From an uncultured Methanobrevibacter sp. (lineage in GTDB: Archaea > Methanobacteriota > Methanobacteria > Methanobacteriales > Methanobacteriaceae), in the NCBI GenBank assembly GCA_905235495.1, contig CAJOMK010000074.1, forward strand, positions 1 through 16,846: a stretch of 16,846 nucleotides of DNA, given 5' to 3'. Below are positions 7,909 through 15,297 of the stretch, piece after piece. The position numbers were made by a program, and so were the translations under genes. Under the pieces are notes generated by a model, which was not told the DNA's origin, did no database searches, and saw only the letters and a program-made list of their open reading frames with translations. Every line of letters begins with the position of its first letter. Position 1 is the first letter of the stretch.

Positions 7909-8745
7909 TTAAAGTAAAGTTTTAATTAAATCACTAGCTCTGACGAGTCCGACAAGATCTCCTTCAATTCCTAAAACAAGTAATTGCTCTACATCGAGAG
8001 ATTTCATTTTTTCAGCACATACAGAGACTTTGGTTTTGGTGTTTGCAGTAACTACATCCTTAACTGCAACATCTTTAAATACCTTATCGGTAAATTTAAG
8101 ATGGTTTTTCTCAATGTACAATACAGAAGTACTGTCCCAAGACCATTTGTCACCTTCAGTACCTACTGAAGAGCTGTGTTCGGTTCTTTCAGAGATGATT
8201 TCACTTTCAGCAATGAAATCGGTTTCAGTCAAAATACCTGTCATCTTATTGTTGGAGTTTAATCCTACAATAGATTTTAATCCGAAGAATTTCATTACTT
8301 CAAATGCTACATTCAATGGAGTTTCATCCCAGGTTGCAGGAATGGTTTTTATCATATAATCTTCTACAGGTTCTTTGATTTCCATATCTGCAATAGCTAA
8401 AGCCACTATATCAAAAGAAGTTACGATTCCTATTAATTCATCATCATCGTTTATGACAGGAATTCTTCTAATGTTGTTTTCTACCATCTTTTCTGCAACG
8501 GTCTTTAATTCATCATCCATTTTTGCAGTAATTAAATCTCTAGTCATTAACATTGCAATTTGTTCTTCATCAGGATTGGTGATCATATCAGAACGAGTTA
8601 ATATCCCAACTAATTTGTTAGTATCATTTTTAATAACAGGCAATATAGATACATTCTCTTTTTTCATGATTCTTAAAGCATCTTCTCTGCTTCCTGGAAC
8701 AGTTACATGAATAACATCTGTAGACGCTACATCTTTTACTTTCAT
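7909..8745 (-). CDS. Four-CBS-domain protein (two Bateman modules)
   Basis: This protein contains four CBS motifs at about residues 1-56, 65-120, 128-182 and 226-278. Each ends in the typical pattern of a strand, G(I/L)(V/L)T and a (S/T)D segment (VGILTRSDMI, IGIVTSFDIV, TGILTETDFI, VGLVRASDLI). Paired CBS domains usually bind adenine nucleotides or S-adenosylmethionine and act as energy or ligand sensors. No enzymatic or DNA-binding domain is attached, so any output must come through a partner. An insert with SVGTEGDKWSWDSTS lies between domains three and four. I chose the ATG at 8745 (278 residues, MKVKDV): a GGTG site lies 6 bases upstream, whereas an ATG four codons earlier has no ribosome site. 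The flanking spacers are large, so it is probably a single-gene unit. Confidence 0.85.
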   Translation of the reverse strand: MKVKDVASTDVIHVTVPGSREDALRIMKKENVSILPVIKNDTNKLVGILTRSDMITNPDEEQIAMLMTRDLITAKMDDELKTVAEKMVENNIRRIPVINDDDELIGIVTSFDIVALAIADMEIKEPVEDYMIKTIPATWDETPLNVAFEVMKFFGLKSIVGLNSNNKMTGILTETDFIAESEIISERTEHSSSVGTEGDKWSWDSTSVLYIEKNHLKFTDKVFKDVAVKDVVTANTKTKVSVCAEKMKSLDVEQLLVLGIEGDLVGLVRASDLIKTLL

Positions 8746-9153
8746 AAGTAACACCATTATTGATTTTTAAATAAGATTGAAATTAAATAGTATTAGATAA
8801 TTAATGTGTTTAAAAATTAGAAAGTCTATCTTGTTTTTCTCTTTCCCAATTATCCATACTTAAAAATTTTTTATAAATTTTAATAAAAAGTAAAATTCTT
8901 ATTAAACATTTGTTTATATATTTTTTATCATTTAAATAATTTTAGTATAAACCATAAAAAAAGTAAAAAAATAGAAATTTAATGGATTATCGAATAATTT
9001 TATATTCAAAATAGAAAAAATTATAAAAATTTTAAAAAAAAATGTGCAAAAAAATAAGAAAAAATTTTTTTAAAATTTAGATTAAAATAATTTAGATTAA
9101 AAATATTTAGATTAAAATAATTAGATAAAAATAATTTAGATTTTGAATTATCA
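8746..9153. other. A/T-rich spacer between the CBS gene and the acetyltransferase-like gene
   Basis: About 400 bases without a credible gene. The half next to the CBS gene must contain its promoter, but several TATA-like stretches make the choice arbitrary. The half next to the acetyltransferase-like gene contains a 15-base tandem repeat, listed separately. I see no palindrome like those at the nitrogenase-like operon. Confidence 0.5.
9076..9147. repeat. 15-base tandem repeat, about 4.6 copies
   Basis: The unit is TTTAGATTAAAATAA. Copies start at 9076, 9091, 9106, 9121 (one base shorter) and 9135 (partial, then diverging). The array lies just after the stop codon of the acetyltransferase-like gene, on its 3' side. 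It is probably replication-slippage DNA acting as a T-rich termination zone rather than a regulatory array. Confidence 0.75.
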
Positions 9154-9789
9154 TTATCTTAATCCATTCAAATCATCAAAGTTCTCTTGAGCATAAGCAT
9201 AAAACTTAGATACTTCCAATCCATTTACAAAAATATGACTAAATGTTATGGCTACAGTCATTTCATAATTTGAATTAACCTTTCCCCAAGTGATTAAAGG
9301 CTGAATAGTATTTCCATTAGCTACTGCAGTGGTGACTGAATCAAAATCAATCCAAGGAACACAGGAAAAATTTGCAATATTCAATTCATCTCTTCTAAGC
9401 ATCGGTTCTTCAAATGCTGGATCAACTCCTTCCAAAACATTTAATATATGATCTTCCACATAATCATGCCATTTTAAAATATTATGAAACCTTTGAGGAG
9501 GTTCAACCCTGATTTCCTTAAAAACTGTTTGCTCCTTATTCATTATAGGGCAAATGGCATCCAAAGACTTGAATTCAATAGCTTTCCCATCGACAATGCG
9601 CCGTCTCATCTCAGGAACATTATTTAATGAATTCATTAAGGCCGCTAATGACATGATGAAGAAAGACAAATTATTTTCCTTTGAATAGTTCCACATATCT
9701 TCAACATCAAGCCTTGCAGACATGTTGCATCTTGATGATAAAAAGTTAATGAATGGATTATTTTCTAAATCAAAGTCTATTTCTTTCAT
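9154..9789 (-). CDS. Chloramphenicol acetyltransferase-like (CAT family) protein
   Basis: This 211-residue protein has the length and fold signatures of trimeric type A chloramphenicol acetyltransferases. An early RCNMSARLDVEDMWNYSKEN segment, SCVPWIDFDSV (about residues 142-152) and a C-terminal FSHIFVNGLEVSKFY match the family. The CAT active-site motif is HxxxDG; here it reads HIFVNG, so the catalytic His is kept while the structural Asp is replaced by Asn. Classical CAT transfers acetyl from acetyl-CoA to chloramphenicol. Many archaeal and bacterial relatives of this kind have no proven resistance role, so the substrate is unknown. A weak AGGTT site precedes the ATG. It stands alone between two spacers, so context gives no functional hint. 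Confidence 0.8.
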   Translation of the reverse strand: MKEIDFDLENNPFINFLSSRCNMSARLDVEDMWNYSKENNLSFFIMSLAALMNSLNNVPEMRRRIVDGKAIEFKSLDAICPIMNKEQTVFKEIRVEPPQRFHNILKWHDYVEDHILNVLEGVDPAFEEPMLRRDELNIANFSCVPWIDFDSVTTAVANGNTIQPLITWGKVNSNYEMTVAITFSHIFVNGLEVSKFYAYAQENFDDLNGLR

Positions 9790-9991
9790 ATTAAAACCTA
9801 ATATACTATTTGATTTTTAATTGTATTTAACTTATGCTAAATTAAAAGAATAAATTCTAAAAAAAGAAGGAAAAAAATAAATTAAAACAAGAAAAAACTA
9901 TCTAAAAAATGAATAAAAAATGAATAAATACTAAGCAGAATAATAAAAAAAGAATTAAAAAATAGTTAATCAATAATAAAAAAAAAAAGAT

Positions 9992-10435
9992 TTAGTGTAC
10001 AACCAATACACTGCATTTAGCTGATCTTACAACCTTATCAGCTACACTGCCCATAAGCAATATGTCAATTCCAGACTTTCCGGAACTTCCGATGACGATA
10101 AGGTCAACATCTTCTGCTTCTGCAACTTCCAAAATGGTTTTTGCAGGAGACCCTTGAGCTATTTTTGTAGTGATCTTTACATCCAATCCTTCATCATCTC
10201 TAAGCTTTTCCACTTTTTTGAGATTTTCCATTGTCTCTTCTTCAAGCAATTCATTGATTTCAGCTACGGTCTCCCTTCCTGAAAGATTCATAGGCAATGA
10301 ATTTTCAACAACACTTAATGCAATTATTTCTGCACCACTTGCTGCTGCAATAGCTAAAGCATGCTTTTCAGACTTGTCAGCATATCTGGAACCATCAGTA
10401 GGCAATAATATTTTTTTATATAATTGTTCAGCCAT
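9992..10435 (-). CDS. Universal stress protein (UspA family), ATP-binding type
   Basis: This is a single-domain protein of 147 residues with the complete universal stress protein fold. The start region KKILLPTDGSRYADKSEKHAL is typical. The C-terminal G-x2-G-x9-G-S motif is intact in VIGSSGKSGIDILLMGSVADKVVRSAKCSVLVV, placing it with the ATP-binding members (MJ0577-like). Such proteins are cytoplasmic dimers linked to stress survival; the specific role here is not evident. I chose the ATG at 10435 because a GTGAT ribosome site lies 4 bases upstream, rather than the GTG three codons earlier that is itself part of that site. It follows the amidohydrolase on the same strand after 80 bases but has its own likely TATA box in the gap. 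Confidence 0.92.
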   Translation of the reverse strand: MAEQLYKKILLPTDGSRYADKSEKHALAIAAASGAEIIALSVVENSLPMNLSGRETVAEINELLEEETMENLKKVEKLRDDEGLDVKITTKIAQGSPAKTILEVAEAEDVDLIVIGSSGKSGIDILLMGSVADKVVRSAKCSVLVVH

Positions 10436-10474
10436 TTCAATCACTTAGATAAATTAATAACTTAAACTTTAAGA

Positions 10475-10483
10475 TTTATAAAA
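10475..10483 (-). promoter_or_regulatory. TATA box of the universal stress protein gene
   Basis: Read on the minus strand the bases are TTTTATAAA, centred about 44 bases before the ATG at 10435. An archaeal start site about 25 bases downstream would give a leader of roughly 18-20 bases, just long enough to hold the GTGAT ribosome site. Confidence 0.5.
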
Positions 10484-10515
10484 CAATGATAATATATTTT
10501 TTGGAAAAATATTGT

Positions 10516-11658
10516 TTAAAAAATATCAATGATGTCATCAACTTCTGCCCTATTAATCAAGCTCAAATACGGATTGTTTGATTTCTGATTTACAATCATG
10601 AACTCTGCATTTTGACCTTCTTCAATGTATGATTTATTAATTTTTTCACTTAATGAATCCGCCACAGATGCATTTGTTGTTGCCATTTTCAATATTTCAA
10701 CTGGAGCTATGTAATTCTTGGAGATTCCCTTCATTATCTTTAATGTGAACTCCATTTCTCTAAATAGATTAGGCCTATTTATCATTATATTGTCACTACC
10801 TATCAAAGGCTTGGCTCCTGTTTTCAATACATCAAAAAGTGGAATCATTCCAACACTTAATGCACCATTAGATCTTGGGCAGATAGTGAGTGAACTATTT
10901 GATTTGGAAAGTTGATTTATGTCATCTTCCTTCGGATTGGTCATATGCACAACCTGATTGAACCCTGCATCAAATGCTCTTTGAGGCTCGGTCTTGTTTG
11001 TTTTTTCAAGAGATGCAAATTGGTTGCTCTCATTTTCAGCTACATGAATGGAAGATATCTTTCCTGCCGCTTCACATTTTTCACAGATTATTTCAGCAAC
11101 TGTTGTGTCAATTTCACCAAAACCGCTTAATCCTATTCCATCAGCATGCTTTAGAATCTTTCTGATAGCAACCTTGACTTGATGATAATTAGGGTCTTCA
11201 CCATAGAAAGAACTGTCTCTTCCAAGTATGATTGGATTTATTGGAATATCATTGGATGCCTCTTTGAGAAGTTTGACTCCTTCAAGGCCACCTTCACGAT
11301 AGTCAATGAAATGACTGATTCCAAGATTGTACATATCCCACATTGACTCTCTCATAGCTTCAATGAGTTCATCATCACTTGCAGATTCTAAAGCCTTGTG
11401 CTTTATTCCATTAGGTGGCTTTACAACCTCATCCAAGCTAAGGCCATCCCCTTCATCCTTGATTATGGAGTCTCCAATATGGGTATGTGCATTGATGAAC
11501 CTTGGGCAAACTATCTTGCCAGATGCATCTATGATTTCCCATTCTCGAGCATCCTTGGAGATTTCAATGATATTATTTTCATCATCAATGACAATGTTTT
11601 CCTTAACTGGATTTAAATCAATACCTTTTAGGATTAATCCATTTGCTATAGTCTTCAT
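10516..11658 (-). CDS. Amidohydrolase family protein (cytosine deaminase/TRZ-ATZ type)
   Basis: This 380-residue metal-dependent hydrolase has a TIM-barrel core between N- and C-terminal beta segments. The ligands of the family are visible: HTH at residues 58-60 in INAHTHIGD, His205 in SIHVAE, His238 in VVHMTN and Asp289 in GSDN. This pattern fits mononuclear deaminases and chlorohydrolase-like enzymes such as cytosine, guanine or S-adenosylhomocysteine deaminases. The substrate is not identifiable, and it is shorter than the usual 420-470 residues of the adenosine-type deaminases. I chose the ATG at 11658 over the TTG directly before it. There is no ribosome site, and a TATA box lies about 28 bases upstream, so the message is probably leaderless. 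It is divergent from the nitrogenase-like operon, and nothing ties the two together functionally. Confidence 0.87.
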   Translation of the reverse strand: MKTIANGLILKGIDLNPVKENIVIDDENNIIEISKDAREWEIIDASGKIVCPRFINAHTHIGDSIIKDEGDGLSLDEVVKPPNGIKHKALESASDDELIEAMRESMWDMYNLGISHFIDYREGGLEGVKLLKEASNDIPINPIILGRDSSFYGEDPNYHQVKVAIRKILKHADGIGLSGFGEIDTTVAEIICEKCEAAGKISSIHVAENESNQFASLEKTNKTEPQRAFDAGFNQVVHMTNPKEDDINQLSKSNSSLTICPRSNGALSVGMIPLFDVLKTGAKPLIGSDNIMINRPNLFREMEFTLKIMKGISKNYIAPVEILKMATTNASVADSLSEKINKSYIEEGQNAEFMIVNQKSNNPYLSLINRAEVDDIIDIF

Positions 11659-11680
11659 CAATAATAATTTTAAAATAAGT

Positions 11681-11691
11681 TTTATTTATAA
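11681..11691 (-). promoter_or_regulatory. TATA box of the amidohydrolase gene (leaderless)
   Basis: On the minus strand the sequence is TTATAAATAAA, centred about 28 bases before the ATG. This distance puts the transcription start at or next to the start codon, consistent with the absence of a ribosome binding site. Confidence 0.5.
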
Positions 11692-11909
11692 GTATTTAAA
11701 GAATTTATCTTTTTAAATAAAATAATAAAAGCATGATAAAAAGTATAAAAAAAGTATAATAGTATCTAAAGTCATTTATATAATAATTATTTATTAAATA
11801 ATGTAAAATACTGCTTGCTTATTAAAAAAATAATACATTTTAAGGCAAATGTATGAACAGTAAGACTTATATACTGGTTAAATCAAATTAAAATTACCAG
11901 ACTATTTTC

Positions 11910-11923
11910 ATAACAATTGTTAT
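11910..11923. promoter_or_regulatory. Palindrome 1 (exact ATAAC-N4-GTTAT), distal operator candidate
   Basis: The site is the perfect palindrome ATAACAATTGTTAT, about 340 bases before the first gene of the operon. Such a distant copy suggests either an upstream promoter or looping between sites. The cognate regulator is unknown. Confidence 0.6.
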
Positions 11924-12177
11924 AAAAAATTTTGAATATTTTTTATGACATTGTTTAAGCCCCTAAAAATTAACTAAATTAAAAAATATGAAAAACTATT
12001 AAAAAATTTTAGGGCAAACTTTTAAAATATTTAGAAGTTTATTTAAAAAGATTAATTGTTAATAATAATTATGCCCTCATAATTCAGCAATTACTATAAA
12101 AAGGCAATTGTTGATGATTCCTTATTATTTGACAATTTAAATTCTAAAACCAATTGTTTATACGAACGAAAATTGAT

Positions 12178-12191
12178 ATAACTTTTGTTAT
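12178..12191. promoter_or_regulatory. Palindrome 2 (ATAAC-TTTT-GTTAT), operator candidate overlapping a TATA-like box
   Basis: The 5-base arms are identical to those of the other two sites, while the 4-base centre is TTTT instead of AATT. The arms being kept and the centre changed marks them as the recognised part. It overlaps the TATA-like ATATAAC at 12176-12182, so binding here could block TBP. Confidence 0.6.
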
Positions 12192-12227
12192 GAATTATCT
12201 AGAGAAATCTAACATGCCAATACAAAA

Positions 12228-12243
12228 TATAACAATTGTTATA
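12228..12243. promoter_or_regulatory. Palindrome 3 (16-base perfect TATAACAATTGTTATA), proximal operator candidate
   Basis: This is the longest perfect palindrome of the set, ending 20 bases before the start codon and directly ahead of the ribosome site GAGGTGAT (12253-12260). Its position between the promoter candidates and the start codon suits a repressor, or an RNA element that affects translation. Confidence 0.6.
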
Positions 12244-12263
12244 ATTTAATAAGAGGTGATTTT

Positions 12264-13823
12264 ATGGTTCATGGAAATGGACATCATAGGGGATCATGTA
12301 GAAAAAACAAAATTAAAAGGATACTTGATTTAGACAAAGACACTTGCCCAAATAGGGAACAAAGAGCTAATGGTACTAATGTTTACTATGGAAAGGCATC
12401 TCAATTGTTACAAGATGCAAAAGAGGGGAATATAAATATTCCAGATAGAAAATTCCAACAATCCGGAGGTTGTGTATTAAATTTCTATTTATCAAATAGA
12501 GTAACAACAATCAGAGATGCTGTTACAATATTCAATGCACCTGTAGGATGTTCAGCAGGTTCATTAGGTTATCGTGAATTATATAGAGGAGTGCCAGAAG
12601 CATTAGGAAGAACAAATGAATATAACAATGCTTGGTTAACTACCAATTTACAACAGGAAGATGTGATTTATGGTGCTTCAGAAAAATTAAGAGATGCAAT
12701 TTTAAAAGCTGAAGAAAGATACCATCCACAGGCAATATTCATATTGACTTCATGTACTACTGGAATTATCGGCGAAGACATTGAAGGAACTGTCGATGAA
12801 GTGCAAGCAGAAGTAAATGCAAAAATCGTTCCAATTCACTGTGAAGGAATTAGAAGCAGACTTGTGCAAACAGGTTATGATGCATTTTGGCATGCAATAT
12901 TAAAATATTTGGTAAAAGAACCTGAGAAAAAACAGGACGACCTTGTAAATGTTGCAAGTATGCTGTCATACACTTGGCAAGATAGACTTGAAATCAAAAG
13001 ATTGCTTGGAAAATTAGGTTTAAGAGTAAATTTCATTCCAGAATTTGCAACAGTTTCTGATTTCGAACAATTATCTGAAGCAGCTGTTACAGCGCCAATC
13101 TGTCCAACATATACTGATTATCTTTCAAGAGGATTAGAACAAAAATATGGAGTTCCATACTTTTTATACCCATCTCCTGTTGGATTCTCAAGCACTGATG
13201 AATGGTTAAGAAATATTGCCAAATATACAGGGAAAGAAGATGAAGTTGAAAAATTAATCGAGGAAGAGCATAAGATCTGGGAACCAAAGCTTAATGCAAT
13301 CAAACAGGAATTTGTAAGTTTAAGGAAAAATGGTGAAAAACCAACTGTATTAGGCTCATTAGGTCAAGGAAGATTAGTTTCTCAAATGCCTTACTTTGAT
13401 GAATTAGGCCTTGCAACACCTGCAGCAATGGCTCAAGATTTTGATGATCTATTAATTGATGAACTTGAAGAAATCGTTGAAAAGAGTGGGGACTTCCAAT
13501 TGATGGTTAACACTTTCCAAGCTGCAGAACAAGCAAATGTAACAACTAATTTGGACCCTGATTTAACATTGACCTGTCCATTCCAAGGAGGTACTTGGGA
13601 AAGAGACAATAATGTTACTAGAATTCATTCATTAAGGGGAGATCCAGAACCAACAAGTGCTCAGGCAGGATATGCAGGAGCTGTTGCATTTGGTAATTTC
13701 TTGTTGCATGCATTTAAAAACAGGTCTTATCATAAAACATTATCAGAAAAAACTGAAAAAAGTTATAAAGATTGGTGGTACGAACAAGATAATCCATTGT
13801 ATTATTTAAATGAAAGCAAATGA
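12264..13823 (+). CDS. Nitrogenase-like component 1, alpha (NifD-like) subunit
   Basis: This is a 519-residue subunit of the nitrogenase component 1 superfamily. Cys70 (SGGCVLNF), Cys96 (NAPVGCSAG) and Cys164 (LTSCTTGIIGED) match the three alpha P-cluster cysteines of NifD (62, 88, 154) with almost the same spacing. Cys280 (APICPTYTDYL, then EQKYGVPYF) and His455 (TRIHSLRGD) align by eye with the FeMo-cofactor ligands Cys275 and His442. Gln202 and Arg104 lie near the places of Gln191 and Arg96. However, where NifD has GHH with substrate-side His195, this protein has GYD (204-206). A 60-residue N-terminal extension with HGNGHHRGSC and DTCPNREQ precedes the core. The ATG has a near-perfect GAGGTGAT site. 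It is too long and heterodimeric to be CfbD. A reductase of an unknown substrate, possibly C-S bond cleaving, is likely. Confidence 0.88.
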   Translation: MVHGNGHHRGSCRKNKIKRILDLDKDTCPNREQRANGTNVYYGKASQLLQDAKEGNINIPDRKFQQSGGCVLNFYLSNRVTTIRDAVTIFNAPVGCSAGSLGYRELYRGVPEALGRTNEYNNAWLTTNLQQEDVIYGASEKLRDAILKAEERYHPQAIFILTSCTTGIIGEDIEGTVDEVQAEVNAKIVPIHCEGIRSRLVQTGYDAFWHAILKYLVKEPEKKQDDLVNVASMLSYTWQDRLEIKRLLGKLGLRVNFIPEFATVSDFEQLSEAAVTAPICPTYTDYLSRGLEQKYGVPYFLYPSPVGFSSTDEWLRNIAKYTGKEDEVEKLIEEEHKIWEPKLNAIKQEFVSLRKNGEKPTVLGSLGQGRLVSQMPYFDELGLATPAAMAQDFDDLLIDELEEIVEKSGDFQLMVNTFQAAEQANVTTNLDPDLTLTCPFQGGTWERDNNVTRIHSLRGDPEPTSAQAGYAGAVAFGNFLLHAFKNRSYHKTLSEKTEKSYKDWWYEQDNPLYYLNESK

Positions 13824-13826
13824 TTA

Positions 13827-13832
13827 AGGAGG
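13827..13832 (+). promoter_or_regulatory. Ribosome binding site deciding a TTG start
   Basis: AGGAGG lies 7 bases ahead of the TTG at 13840. The nearby ATG at 13835 opens a frame that stops after eight codons, so the TTG is the only sensible start for the second subunit. Confidence 0.75.
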
Positions 13833-13839
13833 GGATGAT

Positions 13840-15210
13840 TTGTCTAGCAAAAACACTATAGAAAATCAATCCGGAATTGATACTGGAATAAATAAATTTG
13901 AAAAGGAATCAGTAGAAGCTCCAAGATATAGTTGTGCACTTGCAGGAGTCTATGGAACCACATTGGGAATTCGCGGAGGAATACCAATTCTCCACTCCGG
14001 TGCGGGATGTGGTGTAGGTCAATTATTTGGAACATTATATGCTGGAGGAGAATCTGCTGGAGGAAACGAAGGTGGAACAAGTACTCCATGTTCTTGCCTT
14101 GTAGAAGAACATGTGATTTTAGGTGGAGAAGAAAAACTTAGAAATTTAATTGAATCCACAATAGAAATAGCTAATGATGAATTATTTGTAGTGACTTCAG
14201 GCTGTGTGCCTTCATTGATTGGTGACGATGTGGATCAGGTGGTTGATGAATTTAGAGATCAAGCCGCCATAATCCATGTAAATGCACCAGGATTTAAAGC
14301 AAACTCCTCTGAAGGGTATAATTTATTTTGGGATGCCATAATTGATCAGTTATTACCTGATGAATATTTAGAATCAGAAGAAAAAACAGTCAATATCTTT
14401 GGAGTTGTTCCATACAACCATGTCTACTGGAAAGGTGATTTATTAACCATTAAAACTTTGTTGGAATCAATTGGCATTAAGACCAATATAATATTTACAG
14501 AAAAAAATGGATTGGACCATATTAAAAAAATACCTCAAGCGGAATACAATATCGTTGTAAATCCATGGCTAGGAGTTAGAGCAGTGGAAAAGCTAGAGGA
14601 AAAATACGGCACCCCATTCATTAAATTCCCAAATGTTCCAGTTGGTGCAAAGCAAACAGCGGAATTTTTAAGAATAGTCGGTGAAAAATTATCCATTCCT
14701 AGTGAAACTGTAGAGAATTACATAGCAGAAAAAGAGGACTGGTATTACAGATTAATGGAATATCCTGGTGATGCAATTATTTTAGTGCGCCCAAATTCAT
14801 TTTATGCAGTGGCTGCTGAAAGCAGTTATGCGATTGCATTTACAAAATTCTTAGCAAATGAACTTGGTTATTTGCCGGATATTATCCAAATAACTGATAA
14901 TCCACCGATTGAAGTTAGAGAAGAAATTATAAGAGAAATTAGAGACAATTTAGACACTGTTGTCCAACCGGATATCATATTTGAAGCAGATACTTATAAA
15001 ATAAGAAAAAACTTGGAAAACAGACCATTCCTATTCCTGTTTTCAAGTTCAATCGAAGCCCCAACCTCAATAGAAGATTATAATGCTTTGCATATTCCAA
15101 TTTCCTATCCAATATATAATAGGTCAGTGCTTGCAAAACATTATAGCGGATATGACGGTGGATTGACAGTGGTGGAAGATGTAGTAAGCGGATTTGTAGG
15201 TCCTTTATAA
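13840..15210 (+). CDS. Nitrogenase-like component 1, beta (NifK-like) subunit
   Basis: This 456-residue subunit pairs with the preceding D-like protein to form a heterotetramer of NifDK type (inferred from the family). Its P-cluster ligands are Cys32 (RYSCALAG), Cys57 (SGAGCGVG) and Cys122 (TSGCVPSLIGDD). They correspond to NifK Cys70, Cys95 and Cys153, with 25 and 65 residues between them against 25 and 58 in NifK. An extra CSC pair at Cys84/Cys86 (STPCSCLVEEHV) sits where NifK has its STSLTED-type loop. As in NifK, there is no cofactor-ligand pair. Translation starts at TTG 13840, 16 bases after the D stop codon, behind a strong AGGAGG. A hairpin overlaps its stop codon and is followed by the H gene, so the three genes form one operon. 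Confidence 0.88.
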   Translation: MSSKNTIENQSGIDTGINKFEKESVEAPRYSCALAGVYGTTLGIRGGIPILHSGAGCGVGQLFGTLYAGGESAGGNEGGTSTPCSCLVEEHVILGGEEKLRNLIESTIEIANDELFVVTSGCVPSLIGDDVDQVVDEFRDQAAIIHVNAPGFKANSSEGYNLFWDAIIDQLLPDEYLESEEKTVNIFGVVPYNHVYWKGDLLTIKTLLESIGIKTNIIFTEKNGLDHIKKIPQAEYNIVVNPWLGVRAVEKLEEKYGTPFIKFPNVPVGAKQTAEFLRIVGEKLSIPSETVENYIAEKEDWYYRLMEYPGDAIILVRPNSFYAVAAESSYAIAFTKFLANELGYLPDIIQITDNPPIEVREEIIREIRDNLDTVVQPDIIFEADTYKIRKNLENRPFLFLFSSSIEAPTSIEDYNALHIPISYPIYNRSVLAKHYSGYDGGLTVVEDVVSGFVGPL

Positions 15211-15226
15211 AACGGGACCTAAATCC
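15190..15226 (+). other. RNA hairpin overlapping the K stop codon
   Basis: GGATTT (15190-15195) and AGGTCC (15198-15203) pair with GGACCT (15215-15220) and AAATCC (15221-15226). This gives a 12-bp stem with a 2-base bulge and an 11-base loop containing the stop codon. No T tract follows, so it is not a normal terminator. It could be a processing or stability element. Confidence 0.55.
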
Positions 15227-15253
15227 CAAATAAAATAAAAATAAAAAAAAACG

Positions 15254-15272
15254 GATTTGGTTAAGCCAAATC
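15254..15272 (+). other. RNA hairpin in the K-H spacer
   Basis: GATTTGG pairs perfectly with CCAAATC across a 5-base loop TTAAG. It ends 25 bases before the H start codon and leaves the AAAGGTGAT ribosome site free. With the preceding hairpin it may protect or process the mRNA so that the H protein is made in different amounts from D and K. Confidence 0.5.
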
Positions 15273-15297
15273 AGTATCATACTAAAAGGTGATATTC

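Larger units (their letters stand above)
11692..12263. promoter_or_regulatory. Long regulatory region upstream of the nitrogenase-like operon
   Basis: More than 570 bases without a credible gene separate the divergent amidohydrolase from the operon. The region contains three exact ATAAC-N4-GTTAT palindromes and four copies of CAATTGTT (11914, 12105, 12151, 12233). It also holds a loose inverted repeat GCCCCTAAAAATT (11959-11971) with AATTTTAGGGC (12005-12015). Several TATA-like stretches compete (11919-11928, 12095-12103, 12157-12162, 12175-12181), so the true promoter is undetermined. The last one overlaps the second palindrome. Such a long and motif-dense region contrasts with the plain A/T spacers elsewhere in the window. 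Confidence 0.6.

Noticed and set aside
15289..15297. GTG start three codons upstream for the NifH-like gene
   Set aside because: The GTG is part of the AGGTGAT ribosome site that serves the ATG at 15298, and NifH proteins begin close to the Walker A loop.
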